Part shown: positions 44,924 to 53,569 of the stretch, piece by piece
Layout: every line of letters starts with the position of its first letter
Position numbering within the stretch: the first letter of the stretch is position 1
Assembly: GCF_020858115.1 (NCBI RefSeq)
Contig: NZ_JACYMM010000001.1
Location: 434,001-498,000 of the forward strand
Length of the DNA stretch: 64,000 bases
Direction: 5' to 3'
DNA from: Janthinobacterium sp. FW305-129
Lineage (GTDB): Bacteria; Pseudomonadota; Gammaproteobacteria; Burkholderiales; Burkholderiaceae_D
Notes under the pieces: generated by a model
What the model was told of the DNA's origin: nothing
The model's database searches: none
What the model saw: only the letters and a program-made list of their open reading frames with translations
Translations under genes and position numbers: made by a program

Positions 44924-46501
44924 TCAGAACTGGAAATAGAGAAATTCAGTGACCCGGTTCATGCCGAAGATGCAGGCGACGAACAGCGCGGCAAAGCCCA
45001 CGCTCCAGCGGGCCGTGGGGCGCCAGCTGAAGGCCCAGCGCCCTGTCGGCTGAAATATTCTTTCAATGGCAGGCTCGTAGAGAAAGAATATTTCTTGCGT
45101 ATTCGGCGCCTTGAAGGCCAGCAGCATGGCCGCCAGCAGCGCGGGCAAGCCCGGCCCCATCAGTTCGATCCAGCGGATGCCGTCGAACGCGGGGTGCACG
45201 CCCCACTGCGCCAGGCTGGCCCCATGGCTGGCCAGGCCACGCGGCAGGCTCACGCCGTTCGCCCCCAGCAGCGCGCCCGTGATGTCCCAGGCCGTGGCCA
45301 CGTCGGGCGCGCGGAAGAAGACCCAGGCCAGCATCACGGCAAAAAAAGTCAGGACGCCGGGCCACCAGCGCAGCCAGCGGTACGCCCGCGCCGCGCCGAA
45401 GAGCCGCTGCCACGCCTGCTGCAGCACCAGGTACAGGCCGTGCAAGCCGCCCCAGATGACGAAGGTCCAGCCGGCGCCATGCCACAGGCCGCCCAGCAGC
45501 ATGGTCAGCATCAGGTTGCGGTAGCGCATGGCTTCGCCGCGCCGGCTGCCGCCCAGCGGGATATATAAATAGTCGCGCAGGAAACGCGACAAAGTCATGT
45601 GCCAGCGGCGCCAGAAGTCGGCGATATTGGCCGCCTTGTACGGCGAATTGAAGTTCAGCGGCAATTTCACGCCGAACAGGCGCGACAGGCCGATGGCCAT
45701 GTCCGAATAGCCGGAAAAGTCGAAATACAGCTGGAAGGTGTAGGCCAGCACGCCGATCCACGCCTCGATCAGGGTCGGCGTGGCGCCGGCCGCGAAGACT
45801 GGCATGGCCAGCGGCGACAGGTTGTCGGCGATCAGCACCTTTTTTGCCAGGCCTATCGTAAAAATCGACAGGCCGATGGCGAAATTGGCCGCGCGCGGGT
45901 GGGCGTTGGCCGGGTCGGCGAACTGCGGCATCATGTCGCGGTGGTGCAGCACGGGGCCGGCGATCAGGTGGGGAAAGTAGCTGACGAACAGCACGTAATG
46001 GATGAAGCGGTATTCGCGCACCTCGCCCCGGTAGCAATCGACGAGGAAGGCGATCTGCGTGAAGGTAAAGAACGAGATGCCGATCGGCAGGATGATGTCG
46101 AGGCCGGACCACGGCAGGCTGCCAGTATTGGCACCGGCGGCACCGGCGGCACCGGCGGCGACGGCGACCGCGTTCACGCTGTCGATGAAGAAATTCGCAT
46201 ATTTATAGTAGGCGAGCAAGCCCAGGTTCAGTGCCAGGGCCGCCACCAGCACGCGCTTGCGGGCCGCGCCCGCGCTGGCACCGAGCAGGCGCCCGGCGCC
46301 GTAATTGACGCAGATCGAGGCCAGCAGCAGCGGCAGATAGCGCACGTCCCACCAGGCATAGAAGAACAGCGAGGCCAGCGCCAGCCACACGGCTGGCGCC
46401 AGGCGCCAGCTGGCGGAGGACGTCAATCGGTCCAGCAGAAAATAGCCGGCCAGCACGATGGGCAGATAGGCGAACAGGAAGGCGAAGGAATTAAACAGCA
46501 T
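44924..46501 (-). CDS. MBOAT family O-acyltransferase (AlgI-like)
   Basis: A 525-residue polytopic membrane protein. The N-terminus LFNSFAFLFAYLPIVLAGYF, YFDFSGYSDMAIGLSRLFG, NFNSPYKAANIADFWRRWHM and the catalytic-His region LLGGLWHGAGWTFVIWGGLH are typical of AlgI/DltB-type enzymes. It would move acetyl groups across the inner membrane for polymer O-acetylation. Residues 113-124 are a repetitive Ala/Gly run (AGAAGAAGA) encoded by a 9-base repeat. Its start overlaps the preceding glycosyltransferase gene by 11 bases, within one minus-strand glycan operon. Confidence 0.92.
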   Translation of the reverse strand: MLFNSFAFLFAYLPIVLAGYFLLDRLTSSASWRLAPAVWLALASLFFYAWWDVRYLPLLLASICVNYGAGRLLGASAGAARKRVLVAALALNLGLLAYYKYANFFIDSVNAVAVAAGAAGAAGANTGSLPWSGLDIILPIGISFFTFTQIAFLVDCYRGEVREYRFIHYVLFVSYFPHLIAGPVLHHRDMMPQFADPANAHPRAANFAIGLSIFTIGLAKKVLIADNLSPLAMPVFAAGATPTLIEAWIGVLAYTFQLYFDFSGYSDMAIGLSRLFGVKLPLNFNSPYKAANIADFWRRWHMTLSRFLRDYLYIPLGGSRRGEAMRYRNLMLTMLLGGLWHGAGWTFVIWGGLHGLYLVLQQAWQRLFGAARAYRWLRWWPGVLTFFAVMLAWVFFRAPDVATAWDITGALLGANGVSLPRGLASHGASLAQWGVHPAFDGIRWIELMGPGLPALLAAMLLAFKAPNTQEIFFLYEPAIERIFQPTGRWAFSWRPTARWSVGFAALFVACIFGMNRVTEFLYFQF

Positions 46502-47564
46502 GGCGTCTCCTGGCAGGCAGGGATTGCACCTGGTAGTAACATTCGGCGATCCGGGCCGCCACCCGTTCCCACGTAAAGCGTTCCACCAGGGCTTGCACGC
46601 GCGCGCGTTCGGGCGGCAGCGCCAGCAGGTCGAGGATGGCCTGGCGCTGCGCGGCGCCGTCGTCCCAGGCCACCTTGCGCAGCGCGAACGCGGAATCGGG
46701 CAAGTCGAGCGCGCTTTGCGCCGTCATGACGACGGGCGTGCCGGCCGCCAGCGCTTCGAGCACGCTCAAGGGAAACACTTCGCCCTGGCTGGGCAAGGCC
46801 GCCACGGCCGCCGCATGGTAGGCGCTGGCCAGCAGCGGGTCGGCGTGGTCGAGCGCGCCCAGCCACCTGACATACGGCAAGTCCAGCAATTGCTGCAGAT
46901 ACGCCTGCTGTTCCCGGGGCGCGGCGCCGATCAGCACCAGGGGCAAGCCGGCCCCCGCCAGCGCCTGCGCCAGTCCCAGCTGGTTTTTATACGGCGAAAT
47001 GCTGCCCACCATCAGCGCGAACGGCCCGGTGATGCCCGTCTCGCGCAGGAACAGATCGCCATTGGCCGTGAAGAAATGCGGGTTGATCCCGTTCGGCAAG
47101 ACGCGGATGGCGTCGGACGGCATGCCGAAGCCTTGCACGATGGCGTCGCGTTCGGCCTCGCCCAGCGCGATCACCACGTCGGCCAGCTGCAGGGCGCGCC
47201 GCGTTTGCGCATAGCTCGTTTGCACCATCCACTCCGTCAAGCGCCCTGCCAGCCGGTCGGCCAGTCGCGCGCGCCAGGCGCTGGCGCGGCCCCAGCCCGG
47301 CGACAGCAGCGGCGACAGCACCACGGGCACGCCTTGCTCGCTGGCCATTTCCATGATGCGGTAAGTGCCATTACTGGCCGAAAACACGTGCAGCACGTCG
47401 AAATCGGCCAGCCGCTGATGGTTGGCGTCGACCAGCTGCACGTCCAGGGGCCGTGCCGGTTGCTGGGGCAGCCGGTTCAGCGCGGCGATGGTTTCGCGTA
47501 CCTGGATCTGCAAGCCGCCGTCGCGCTGGAACAGCATCGGGTAGGACAGGATACCGACACGCAT
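46491..47564 (-). CDS. GT4-type glycosyltransferase
   Basis: A 357-residue GT-B glycosyltransferase: RVGILSYPMLFQRDGGLQIQ at the N-terminus, IRVLPNGINPHFFTANGDL, ALMVGSISPYKNQLGLAQAL and the donor site FPLSVLEALAAGTPVVMTAQ. The start at 47564 has a GAAAGGAAG ribosome site; the longer frame to 47678 would add an unrelated leader. It is encoded between the flippase and MBOAT genes and presumably adds one sugar of the repeat unit. Confidence 0.9.
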   Translation of the reverse strand: MRVGILSYPMLFQRDGGLQIQVRETIAALNRLPQQPARPLDVQLVDANHQRLADFDVLHVFSASNGTYRIMEMASEQGVPVVLSPLLSPGWGRASAWRARLADRLAGRLTEWMVQTSYAQTRRALQLADVVIALGEAERDAIVQGFGMPSDAIRVLPNGINPHFFTANGDLFLRETGITGPFALMVGSISPYKNQLGLAQALAGAGLPLVLIGAAPREQQAYLQQLLDLPYVRWLGALDHADPLLASAYHAAAVAALPSQGEVFPLSVLEALAAGTPVVMTAQSALDLPDSAFALRKVAWDDGAAQRQAILDLLALPPERARVQALVERFTWERVAARIAECYYQVQSLPARRRHAV

Positions 47565-47601
47565 GGTCTTCCTTTCGTGCGCCCGCGCCGCTGTCAACGG
47601 C

Positions 47602-49080
47602 TCAGTGCGGTGATTTGACGGCCAGCCAGCGGCCGGCCAGCTTGCGTTGCAACAACAAAAATTCGCCGGCCAGTTCATGCTTCAACAGGAACAGACCGGC
47701 CAGCCAGCACAGCAAGGTCGCCAGCGCCGTGCCCGCCAGCGCCAGCAGCGCCGGCGTGTCGATAGGCAGCCACAGCAGCGAAGCGACGGGCGCGATGGCG
47801 CTGACACCGCACAGCAGCAAACTCTTGCGCAAGGCCCGCGCCAGGATGCGCCAGTCGAGTGCGCTCAAGCGCCGCAGGCAGCCGTAGCTCATCCAGCTGC
47901 GCAGCACATTGCTGAGCACCACGGCCCAGGCCACGGCCACCAGGCCGAACGGCGCCGCGGCCAGCAGCAGCGCCACCTTGCTTGCGCCGGCCCAGGCATC
48001 GAGCCGCACCTGCGCATGCAGCTGGCCCGTCGCCACGAACAGGTAGCGGGCCATGCTGAACATGCTATACACGGCCGAGGACAGGCACATGATGCGGATC
48101 AAGGGCACACAGTCCAGCCATTGCGTGCCGTACAACACCTTGACCAAGGGCAAAGCCATGCAGGCGAGGAACAGAAAAAACGGCCAGGCCAGCGCCGTCA
48201 TGTAGCTGATCGTGCGCAGATACACGCGTTCCGCCCCGCCCTGCTCCCCTTGTCCACTCCCCTCCCGCGCGCGGGCCGCGAACAGGGGAAACACGACGGG
48301 AGAAATCGCGCTGGTGATGGCCTGATTAAAAATATTCAGCACGCTTTGCGCCTTGCCGAACAGGGCCAGGCTTTCAATGCCGATCAGCTTGCCGATGATC
48401 AGGTCCGGCGCCGCCACACCCGCCTCGTCGACGAGGCCGCCTCCGGTCGCATACGCGCCAAAGCGGGCGATATCGCCGATGCCGCGCCGTCCCGGCAGCC
48501 ACGGCAGTTCGCGGGGCCGCACCAGCAGGCTTACCAGCAGCGAGGCGCAGGAACCGGCCAGCGCCGCCCATACCATGCTCATGTAACTGTAGCCCTGCAG
48601 CGCCAGCAGCACGGCCACCAGCAGGTTGACCACGCTATTGGCGGCATTGATCGCATAGATGGCGCGAAAGCGCAGTTGCCGGCGCAGCATGGGCAAGGTC
48701 AAGGCACTGAACGGGATCAGCAGGAAATTGACCGACAGCAGCCGCAGCACGAGGGTCAGCCGGGGTTCGCCATAGAAATGCGCGAGCGGCGCGCTGGCCA
48801 GCAGCACCAGGCCCGCCAGCAGCCAGGCGACGAGCAGGCTGGTGGCCAGCGCGGCCCGCAATTTGACGGCATCGAGCCGCTTTTCCTGGATCAGGTATTG
48901 CCCCACGCCGAAATCGCGCACCACTTGCGCCAGCGCCACCAGCACGGCCCCCAGCGAATACACGCCCACCTCGGCCGGCGTCAGCAGCCGCGACAGCACC
49001 ATGGTGGCGACGATGCCGAGCAGCAGCACCGTGTATTTTTCGGCAAACGAAAAGAAAAACGAGTGGCGGGTGGCGTTCAT
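47602..49080 (-). CDS. Lipopolysaccharide/oligosaccharide flippase (Wzx-like, MOP superfamily)
   Basis: A 492-residue inner-membrane protein with about 12-14 hydrophobic segments and the family N-terminus KYTVLLLGIVATMVLSRLLT, followed by PAEVGVYSLGAVLVALAQVV. It would flip undecaprenyl-diphosphate-linked repeat units to the periplasm. There is a short Gly/Glu-rich hydrophilic loop (AREGSGQGEQGGAERV) in the middle. It is the second gene of the minus-strand glycan operon, 15 bases after the GT2-GT4 fusion gene. Confidence 0.91.
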   Translation of the reverse strand: MNATRHSFFFSFAEKYTVLLLGIVATMVLSRLLTPAEVGVYSLGAVLVALAQVVRDFGVGQYLIQEKRLDAVKLRAALATSLLVAWLLAGLVLLASAPLAHFYGEPRLTLVLRLLSVNFLLIPFSALTLPMLRRQLRFRAIYAINAANSVVNLLVAVLLALQGYSYMSMVWAALAGSCASLLVSLLVRPRELPWLPGRRGIGDIARFGAYATGGGLVDEAGVAAPDLIIGKLIGIESLALFGKAQSVLNIFNQAITSAISPVVFPLFAARAREGSGQGEQGGAERVYLRTISYMTALAWPFFLFLACMALPLVKVLYGTQWLDCVPLIRIMCLSSAVYSMFSMARYLFVATGQLHAQVRLDAWAGASKVALLLAAAPFGLVAVAWAVVLSNVLRSWMSYGCLRRLSALDWRILARALRKSLLLCGVSAIAPVASLLWLPIDTPALLALAGTALATLLCWLAGLFLLKHELAGEFLLLQRKLAGRWLAVKSPH

Positions 49081-49095
49081 CCCCGTGGCCGGCGC

Positions 49096-51186
49096 CTACA
49101 CGAGGCCCGCATAGAACTGGCGCAGCTGGCGTTCCAGGCGCGGCATCGAATAGCGCTGCACGGTTTCTTCGCGCGCCAGCCGTCCCATGCGGGCGCGCCG
49201 GGGGGCGTCTGCCAGCAGCTGCGCCACGGCGGCGCAGGCGGCGTGCTCGTCATCGAGCGGCAGCAGCAGCCCGCCTGCGCTATCGTGCAGGATATCGTGC
49301 GTGCCCGGCACGTCCGTCCCCACGGCCGGCACGCCGCAGGCCATCGCTTCGATGGTGGCGATGCCGAAGCCCTCGTTCTTGCTCAGCAGCACGTGCAAGT
49401 CGAAGGCCGGCATCAGCAGCTCGACGCGCTGCCGGAAGCCGGCAAACACGACCCTGTCGTGCAAACCCGATTGCTGCGCCTGCAGCCGCAGCATGGCTTC
49501 CAGCGGCCCCGTGCCCACCAGTACCAGATATAAGTGGGGAAACTGCGGCGCCAGCCTGGCGAACAGGGCCAGCAGCGCTTGCGGGCGCTTTTGCGCGGAC
49601 AATCTGGCCACGCAGCCGAGCACGAGCGCGTCCGGCGGCAGCCCGAGTTCCTTGCGCGCCAGTATTTTCCGTTCGGGCGAGACGATGAACGTGTCCGTAT
49701 CGACGCCATTGGGAATGACGGCCAGCCGCGTCTGCGGCGCCAGCATGTCGCGGTACAGGTCGAGGAAATGCCGCATGGACGAGGCCGACACGGCATACAC
49801 GCCCTTGACGCTGCGAAACGCCTCCTGCAACCGGGGCCGCTGCCAGTCGCTGAAGGTTTCCAGCGGAAACGCATTGTGCACGCTGATCACGGCCGGCAGC
49901 CGGCATTGCCGCGCCAGCCACAGGATGGAAGCGCCATATGCGGTCCAGCAAAACGCCACGTGCACCAGGTCCGGGCGCAGCCGCCGCAGCCGCCACGCGC
50001 CCGTGACCCTGGCGCGCAGCCAGTTCCAGCGGCGCCAGGCCCAGTGTTCGAGAAACAGGGGCGGCTCATACACGCGCACCTGCACCTGCCTTGCGCGCAA
50101 GTCTTGTGCCCAGGCGGTAAAACCGGGAAAGCGCCGCAGCGCCAGCACGCTGTCATAGCCGTTCGCGCCCAGTATTGTCGCCTCTTGCGCCATGCGCAGC
50201 TCCATGCCGCCCAGCTCGCCGGAATAACTGCTGATGACGATGCGCGGCAAGCGTTTGCGCCTTCCGCGCCACGCTTCATGGAAAAAGCCGCGCAGCCAGG
50301 CCCGCTCCCACTGGCGCAGGAACAGGTCGGCGTGGTCGCGCCGCAGCCAGGCCCGCACGGCGCCGAAGGTATCGCGCGCGTATCTGCCCAGCATCCAGCG
50401 TGGCACGCCCAGCAGCTCCACGCTCGGCGCAAAGGTCGCCAGCCGGCACTGGCCCCGGCCGAACAGCATGGCGCGGCGCAGTATCCAGGCGCGCCGCACT
50501 TGCGGGGCGCGGATGATATGCGCCACCCGCGCTTGCGGACAGAACCAGGATGGGTTGCCGGCCGCATGCATCTCCAGGTTGAGCCGGGTTTCGCTGCCCA
50601 TGGCGTAATTGGCCCCTTGCGGGCCGATGCTTTCGTCATAGCGGGCGCCCGCCTCGAAGATGCGGCGGCGGATCGCCATGTTGGCGCCCCACACGAGGCC
50701 CGGATAGATGGGCGCGTCGCGCAGGTCGGGGCTGGTGATGCCCCACGTTAAACCCACGGGGGTCAGGCGCAGCAGCCAGTCGGCCGGCCGTTCCCGCCAG
50801 GCGGGCACGATGGCGCCGCCGAACAGGGCGTAGCCGGGGTGGGCGCGCGCGCTGTCCTGCAAGCGGCACAGCCAGTCGGGCGCGGGCATGGCGTCGTCGT
50901 CGCCGAAGACGAACAGCTCGCCGCCGTCTCCGCCCAGGCGCAGGGCGTGCTCGACGGCGCCGTTCAGGGCGGGACTGCGGCCGCGCCGCGCCACATAGAT
51001 ATAGCTCAAGGGCAAGCGCCCGCGAAAGGCGGCGATCACCCGGGCCGTGGCGTCCGTGCTGCCATTGTCGGCGATGACGAGGCGCCAGCCGCCGACGGGC
51101 GGACGCAAGCCCATGTAGGCGCGCAATACCTGGGGCAAGGTGCCGGCGCCATTGTAGGTCGCCATGAGAACGGTCAACAAGGACAT
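49096..51186 (-). CDS. Two-domain glycosyltransferase: GT2 (GT-A) fused to GT4 (GT-B)
   Basis: A 696-residue single frame. Residues 1 to about 310 are a GT2 domain: LLTVLMATYNGAGTLPQVLR, VIADNGSTDATARVI and the metal-site FVFGDDDAMPAPDWL. Residues about 320-696 are a GT4 domain: RIVISSYSGELGGMELRMAQ, RLAVIPNGVDTDTFIV and FGIATIEAMACGVPAVGTDV. The fusion would add two sugars in succession. AAGGAGG lies only one base before the first ATG, an unusually tight spacing; no better start was found because the GT2 motif begins at residue 2. It is the first gene of the minus-strand glycan operon. Confidence 0.9.
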   Translation of the reverse strand: MSLLTVLMATYNGAGTLPQVLRAYMGLRPPVGGWRLVIADNGSTDATARVIAAFRGRLPLSYIYVARRGRSPALNGAVEHALRLGGDGGELFVFGDDDAMPAPDWLCRLQDSARAHPGYALFGGAIVPAWRERPADWLLRLTPVGLTWGITSPDLRDAPIYPGLVWGANMAIRRRIFEAGARYDESIGPQGANYAMGSETRLNLEMHAAGNPSWFCPQARVAHIIRAPQVRRAWILRRAMLFGRGQCRLATFAPSVELLGVPRWMLGRYARDTFGAVRAWLRRDHADLFLRQWERAWLRGFFHEAWRGRRKRLPRIVISSYSGELGGMELRMAQEATILGANGYDSVLALRRFPGFTAWAQDLRARQVQVRVYEPPLFLEHWAWRRWNWLRARVTGAWRLRRLRPDLVHVAFCWTAYGASILWLARQCRLPAVISVHNAFPLETFSDWQRPRLQEAFRSVKGVYAVSASSMRHFLDLYRDMLAPQTRLAVIPNGVDTDTFIVSPERKILARKELGLPPDALVLGCVARLSAQKRPQALLALFARLAPQFPHLYLVLVGTGPLEAMLRLQAQQSGLHDRVVFAGFRQRVELLMPAFDLHVLLSKNEGFGIATIEAMACGVPAVGTDVPGTHDILHDSAGGLLLPLDDEHAACAAVAQLLADAPRRARMGRLAREETVQRYSMPRLERQLRQFYAGLV

Positions 51187-51332
51187 GCCTCCTTGGTCTT
51201 ACCATGACAAAACTGATTGATGGTTTCAACAACACTCAACAGTATTGATCCAGTGTACTGAGCCTGACCGCCAGCCCGTTGACAGGCATCAAGACCATGG
51301 CAACCCGGGCAAAACCAGGAGCGTCCCCCTTC
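51187..51332. promoter_or_regulatory. Divergent promoter region between the GT2-GT4 fusion and O-glycosylation ligase genes
   Basis: A relatively AT-rich stretch. For the rightward gene, TTGATG and CAGTAT are 17 bases apart (about 51214-51242), a weak sigma-70 fit. AGGAG at 51318-51322 serves the ATG at 51333. No regulator site was recognised. Confidence 0.35.
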
Positions 51333-52637
51333 ATGCGCGACATCTTGATTACCATCATCATCCTGGGTTCGCTGCCCTTCATCCTGAAGTCGCCGGCCAT
51401 CGGCGGCCTGATGTGGGTATGGGTCAGCGTGATGAACCCGCACACGCAGGCCTGGGGCTTTGCCACCCACTTGCCGTTCGCCTTCATCATCGCCATCGCC
51501 ACCATGGTCAGCCTGCTTATGACGCGCGAGCCGAAAAGCCTGCCGCTCACGCCCGTCAGCGTGCTGCTGCTGCTGTTCGTCGCGTGGATGAATGTCACGG
51601 CCCCGTTCGCCCTGCTGCCGGAAGCGTCGTGGGTGCAGTGGAACAAGGTCATGAAGATCATGCTGATGAGCTTTGTGATCATGATGGTGATACGCACGCG
51701 GCGCGACATCGTGCGCCTGATCTGGGTGCTGGTGGGTTCGATCGGCTATTACGGCGTGAAAGGCGGCATCTTCACCATCCGCAGCGGCGGCACGGAACGG
51801 GTCTGGGGACCGGAGGAAACGTTTATTGGGGATAACAATGCCCTGGCCCTGGCCCTGATCATCACGATTCCCCTCATGTATTACCTGCAGCAAAACACGG
51901 AGAAACAGCGACGCTGGGTGCGCCATGGCTTGTCCGCCGCGATGCTGCTGTCGGCCCTGGCCGCGCTGGGCTCGTATTCGCGCGGCGCGCTGCTGGCGAT
52001 TGCCGCCATGGGCCTGTTCATGTGGCTGAAAAGCGAACGCAAGCTGATGCTGGGCGCGCTGCTCGGTGCGGTCACGCCGCTGCTGCTGGCCTTCATGCCC
52101 GAGCGCTGGGCCGAACGCATGGACACCATCAACACCTATCAGGACGATGTGTCCGCCATGGGCCGCCTGAATGCCTGGCGCATGGCCTGGAACCTGGCGC
52201 GCGACCGTTTCCTGGGCGGCGGCTTCGACGTGTCCGACGCCGCCATCTTTGCCCGCTACGCGCCGAACCCCATGGACGTGCATGCGGCGCACAGCATCTA
52301 TTTCCAGGCTCTGGGCGAACACGGCTTCGTCGGCTTGCTGATTTACCTGGCGCTGGGCTTCGCCACCTGGCGCACGGCGGCCGCCATCATCCGCCGCACG
52401 CGGGGCCAGCCGGAACTGCGCTGGGCGCACGGCCTGGCCACCATGAGCCAGGCCAGCCTGATCGGCTTTGCCGTGGGCGGCGCCTTCCTCAGCCTGCTGT
52501 ATTTCGACATGCCGTACTACCTGATGGCCGCCCTGATCGCCACGCGCATCGTCGTCGAGCGCGAATTGCGCGCGCCGGCGCCCATGTCGCGCCAGGCCAA
52601 GGCCGAGGCCAGGGCCGCCGTCGCGGAGCAGCCATGA
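51333..52637 (+). CDS. Putative O-glycosylation ligase, exosortase A-associated (TIGR03097 type)
   Basis: A 434-residue polytopic membrane protein of the Wzy/WaaL superfamily, with about 10 hydrophobic segments. The N-terminus MRDILITIIILGSLPFILKS and the WVSVMNPHTQAWGFATHLPF motif match the exosortase A-associated family. ALGSYSRGALLAIAAMGLF and the DVHAAHSIYFQALGEHGFVG His loop are ligase/polymerase motifs. The start at 51333 follows AGGAG and fits the family N-terminus; ATGs at 51279/51297 lack support. It may attach glycan to exported proteins or polymerise it. Its stop overlaps the deacetylase start (ATGA). Confidence 0.92.
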   Translation: MRDILITIIILGSLPFILKSPAIGGLMWVWVSVMNPHTQAWGFATHLPFAFIIAIATMVSLLMTREPKSLPLTPVSVLLLLFVAWMNVTAPFALLPEASWVQWNKVMKIMLMSFVIMMVIRTRRDIVRLIWVLVGSIGYYGVKGGIFTIRSGGTERVWGPEETFIGDNNALALALIITIPLMYYLQQNTEKQRRWVRHGLSAAMLLSALAALGSYSRGALLAIAAMGLFMWLKSERKLMLGALLGAVTPLLLAFMPERWAERMDTINTYQDDVSAMGRLNAWRMAWNLARDRFLGGGFDVSDAAIFARYAPNPMDVHAAHSIYFQALGEHGFVGLLIYLALGFATWRTAAAIIRRTRGQPELRWAHGLATMSQASLIGFAVGGAFLSLLYFDMPYYLMAALIATRIVVERELRAPAPMSRQAKAEARAAVAEQP

Positions 52638-53569
52638 CGGCCACCTTGTCCATCCTGATCTACCACCGCGTGCTGGCGCGGCCCGACCCGCTGTTTCCCG
52701 GCGAAGTCGATGCGGCCCTGTTCGAGCGCCAGCTGCGCCTTGTCAAACGGTTTTATGCGCCGCTGCCCCTGTCCGAGGCCGTGCAGCGGCTGCAGGATGG
52801 CAGCCTGCCGCCGCGCGCCGCCTGCATCACCTTCGACGACGGCTATGCGGACAATGCGCAAGTGGCCCTGCCCCTGCTGCAGCGTCACGGCTTGCACGCC
52901 ACGTTTTTTATCGCCACGGGCTACCTCGATGGGGGGCAGATGTGGAATGACACGGTGATCGAGGCCGTGCGCCACGCGCCCGGACCCCGGCTCGACTTGC
53001 GCGAACTCGGCCTGGACTGCCTGCCCGTCGCCAGCCTGGCGCAGCGGCAGGCGGCCATCGCCGCCTTGCTGGGCCGGCTCAAATACCTGCCATTTGCCCG
53101 GCGCCAGCAGCTGGCCATGCACATCCGCCGCCAGGCAAGCGCCACGGCGGGCCCGGCCGCCATGCTGAGCACGGCCCAGCTGCGCCAATTGCAGGCGGCC
53201 GGCATGGGGCTGGGCGCGCACACGGCCAGCCACCCGATTCTGTCCACCTTGCCGGACCACGCCGCGCAGCGCGACATCGCCGACGGCAAGCGCCGGCTGG
53301 AAGACTTGATCCAGGCGCCCGTCACCCTGTTTGCGTATCCGAACGGCAAGGCCGGGCGCGATTACGGCGCGCCGCACGTGGCGATGGTGCGCCGCCTGGG
53401 TTTCCAGGCGGCCGTGGCGACGGACTGGGGCGTGGCGCGCCCCGGCGCGGGGCTGGACTTGCTGCAGCTGCCCCGCTTTACGCCGTGGGATCGAGGACGG
53501 CTGGCGTTTCTGTGGCGCTTGCGGCAAAACCGCCGGCAAGCGCACCCAGCGCCGCCGGATGCTGGCTGA
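52634..53569 (+). CDS. Polysaccharide deacetylase (NodB/CE4 family)
   Basis: A 311-residue deacetylase. LSILIYHRVLARPDPLFPGE at the start, AACITFDDGYADNAQVALPL with the metal/base aspartates, HATFFIATGYLDGGQMWND, and GAHTASHPILSTLPD with the second histidine pair are visible. No signal peptide is present. The subfamily differs from the TIGR03006-like deacetylase at 19672. Start by ATGA coupling to the ligase; the long frame from 52022 is spurious upstream of it. Its last 92 bases overlap the 3' end of the convergent amidotransferase gene. Confidence 0.9.
   Translation: MTATLSILIYHRVLARPDPLFPGEVDAALFERQLRLVKRFYAPLPLSEAVQRLQDGSLPPRAACITFDDGYADNAQVALPLLQRHGLHATFFIATGYLDGGQMWNDTVIEAVRHAPGPRLDLRELGLDCLPVASLAQRQAAIAALLGRLKYLPFARRQQLAMHIRRQASATAGPAAMLSTAQLRQLQAAGMGLGAHTASHPILSTLPDHAAQRDIADGKRRLEDLIQAPVTLFAYPNGKAGRDYGAPHVAMVRRLGFQAAVATDWGVARPGAGLDLLQLPRFTPWDRGRLAFLWRLRQNRRQAHPAPPDAG

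Noticed and set aside
47647-49533. Long plus-strand frame opposite the flippase and GT fusion
   Set aside because: Gln/Arg/His-rich antisense frame crossing two real genes; no recognisable domain.
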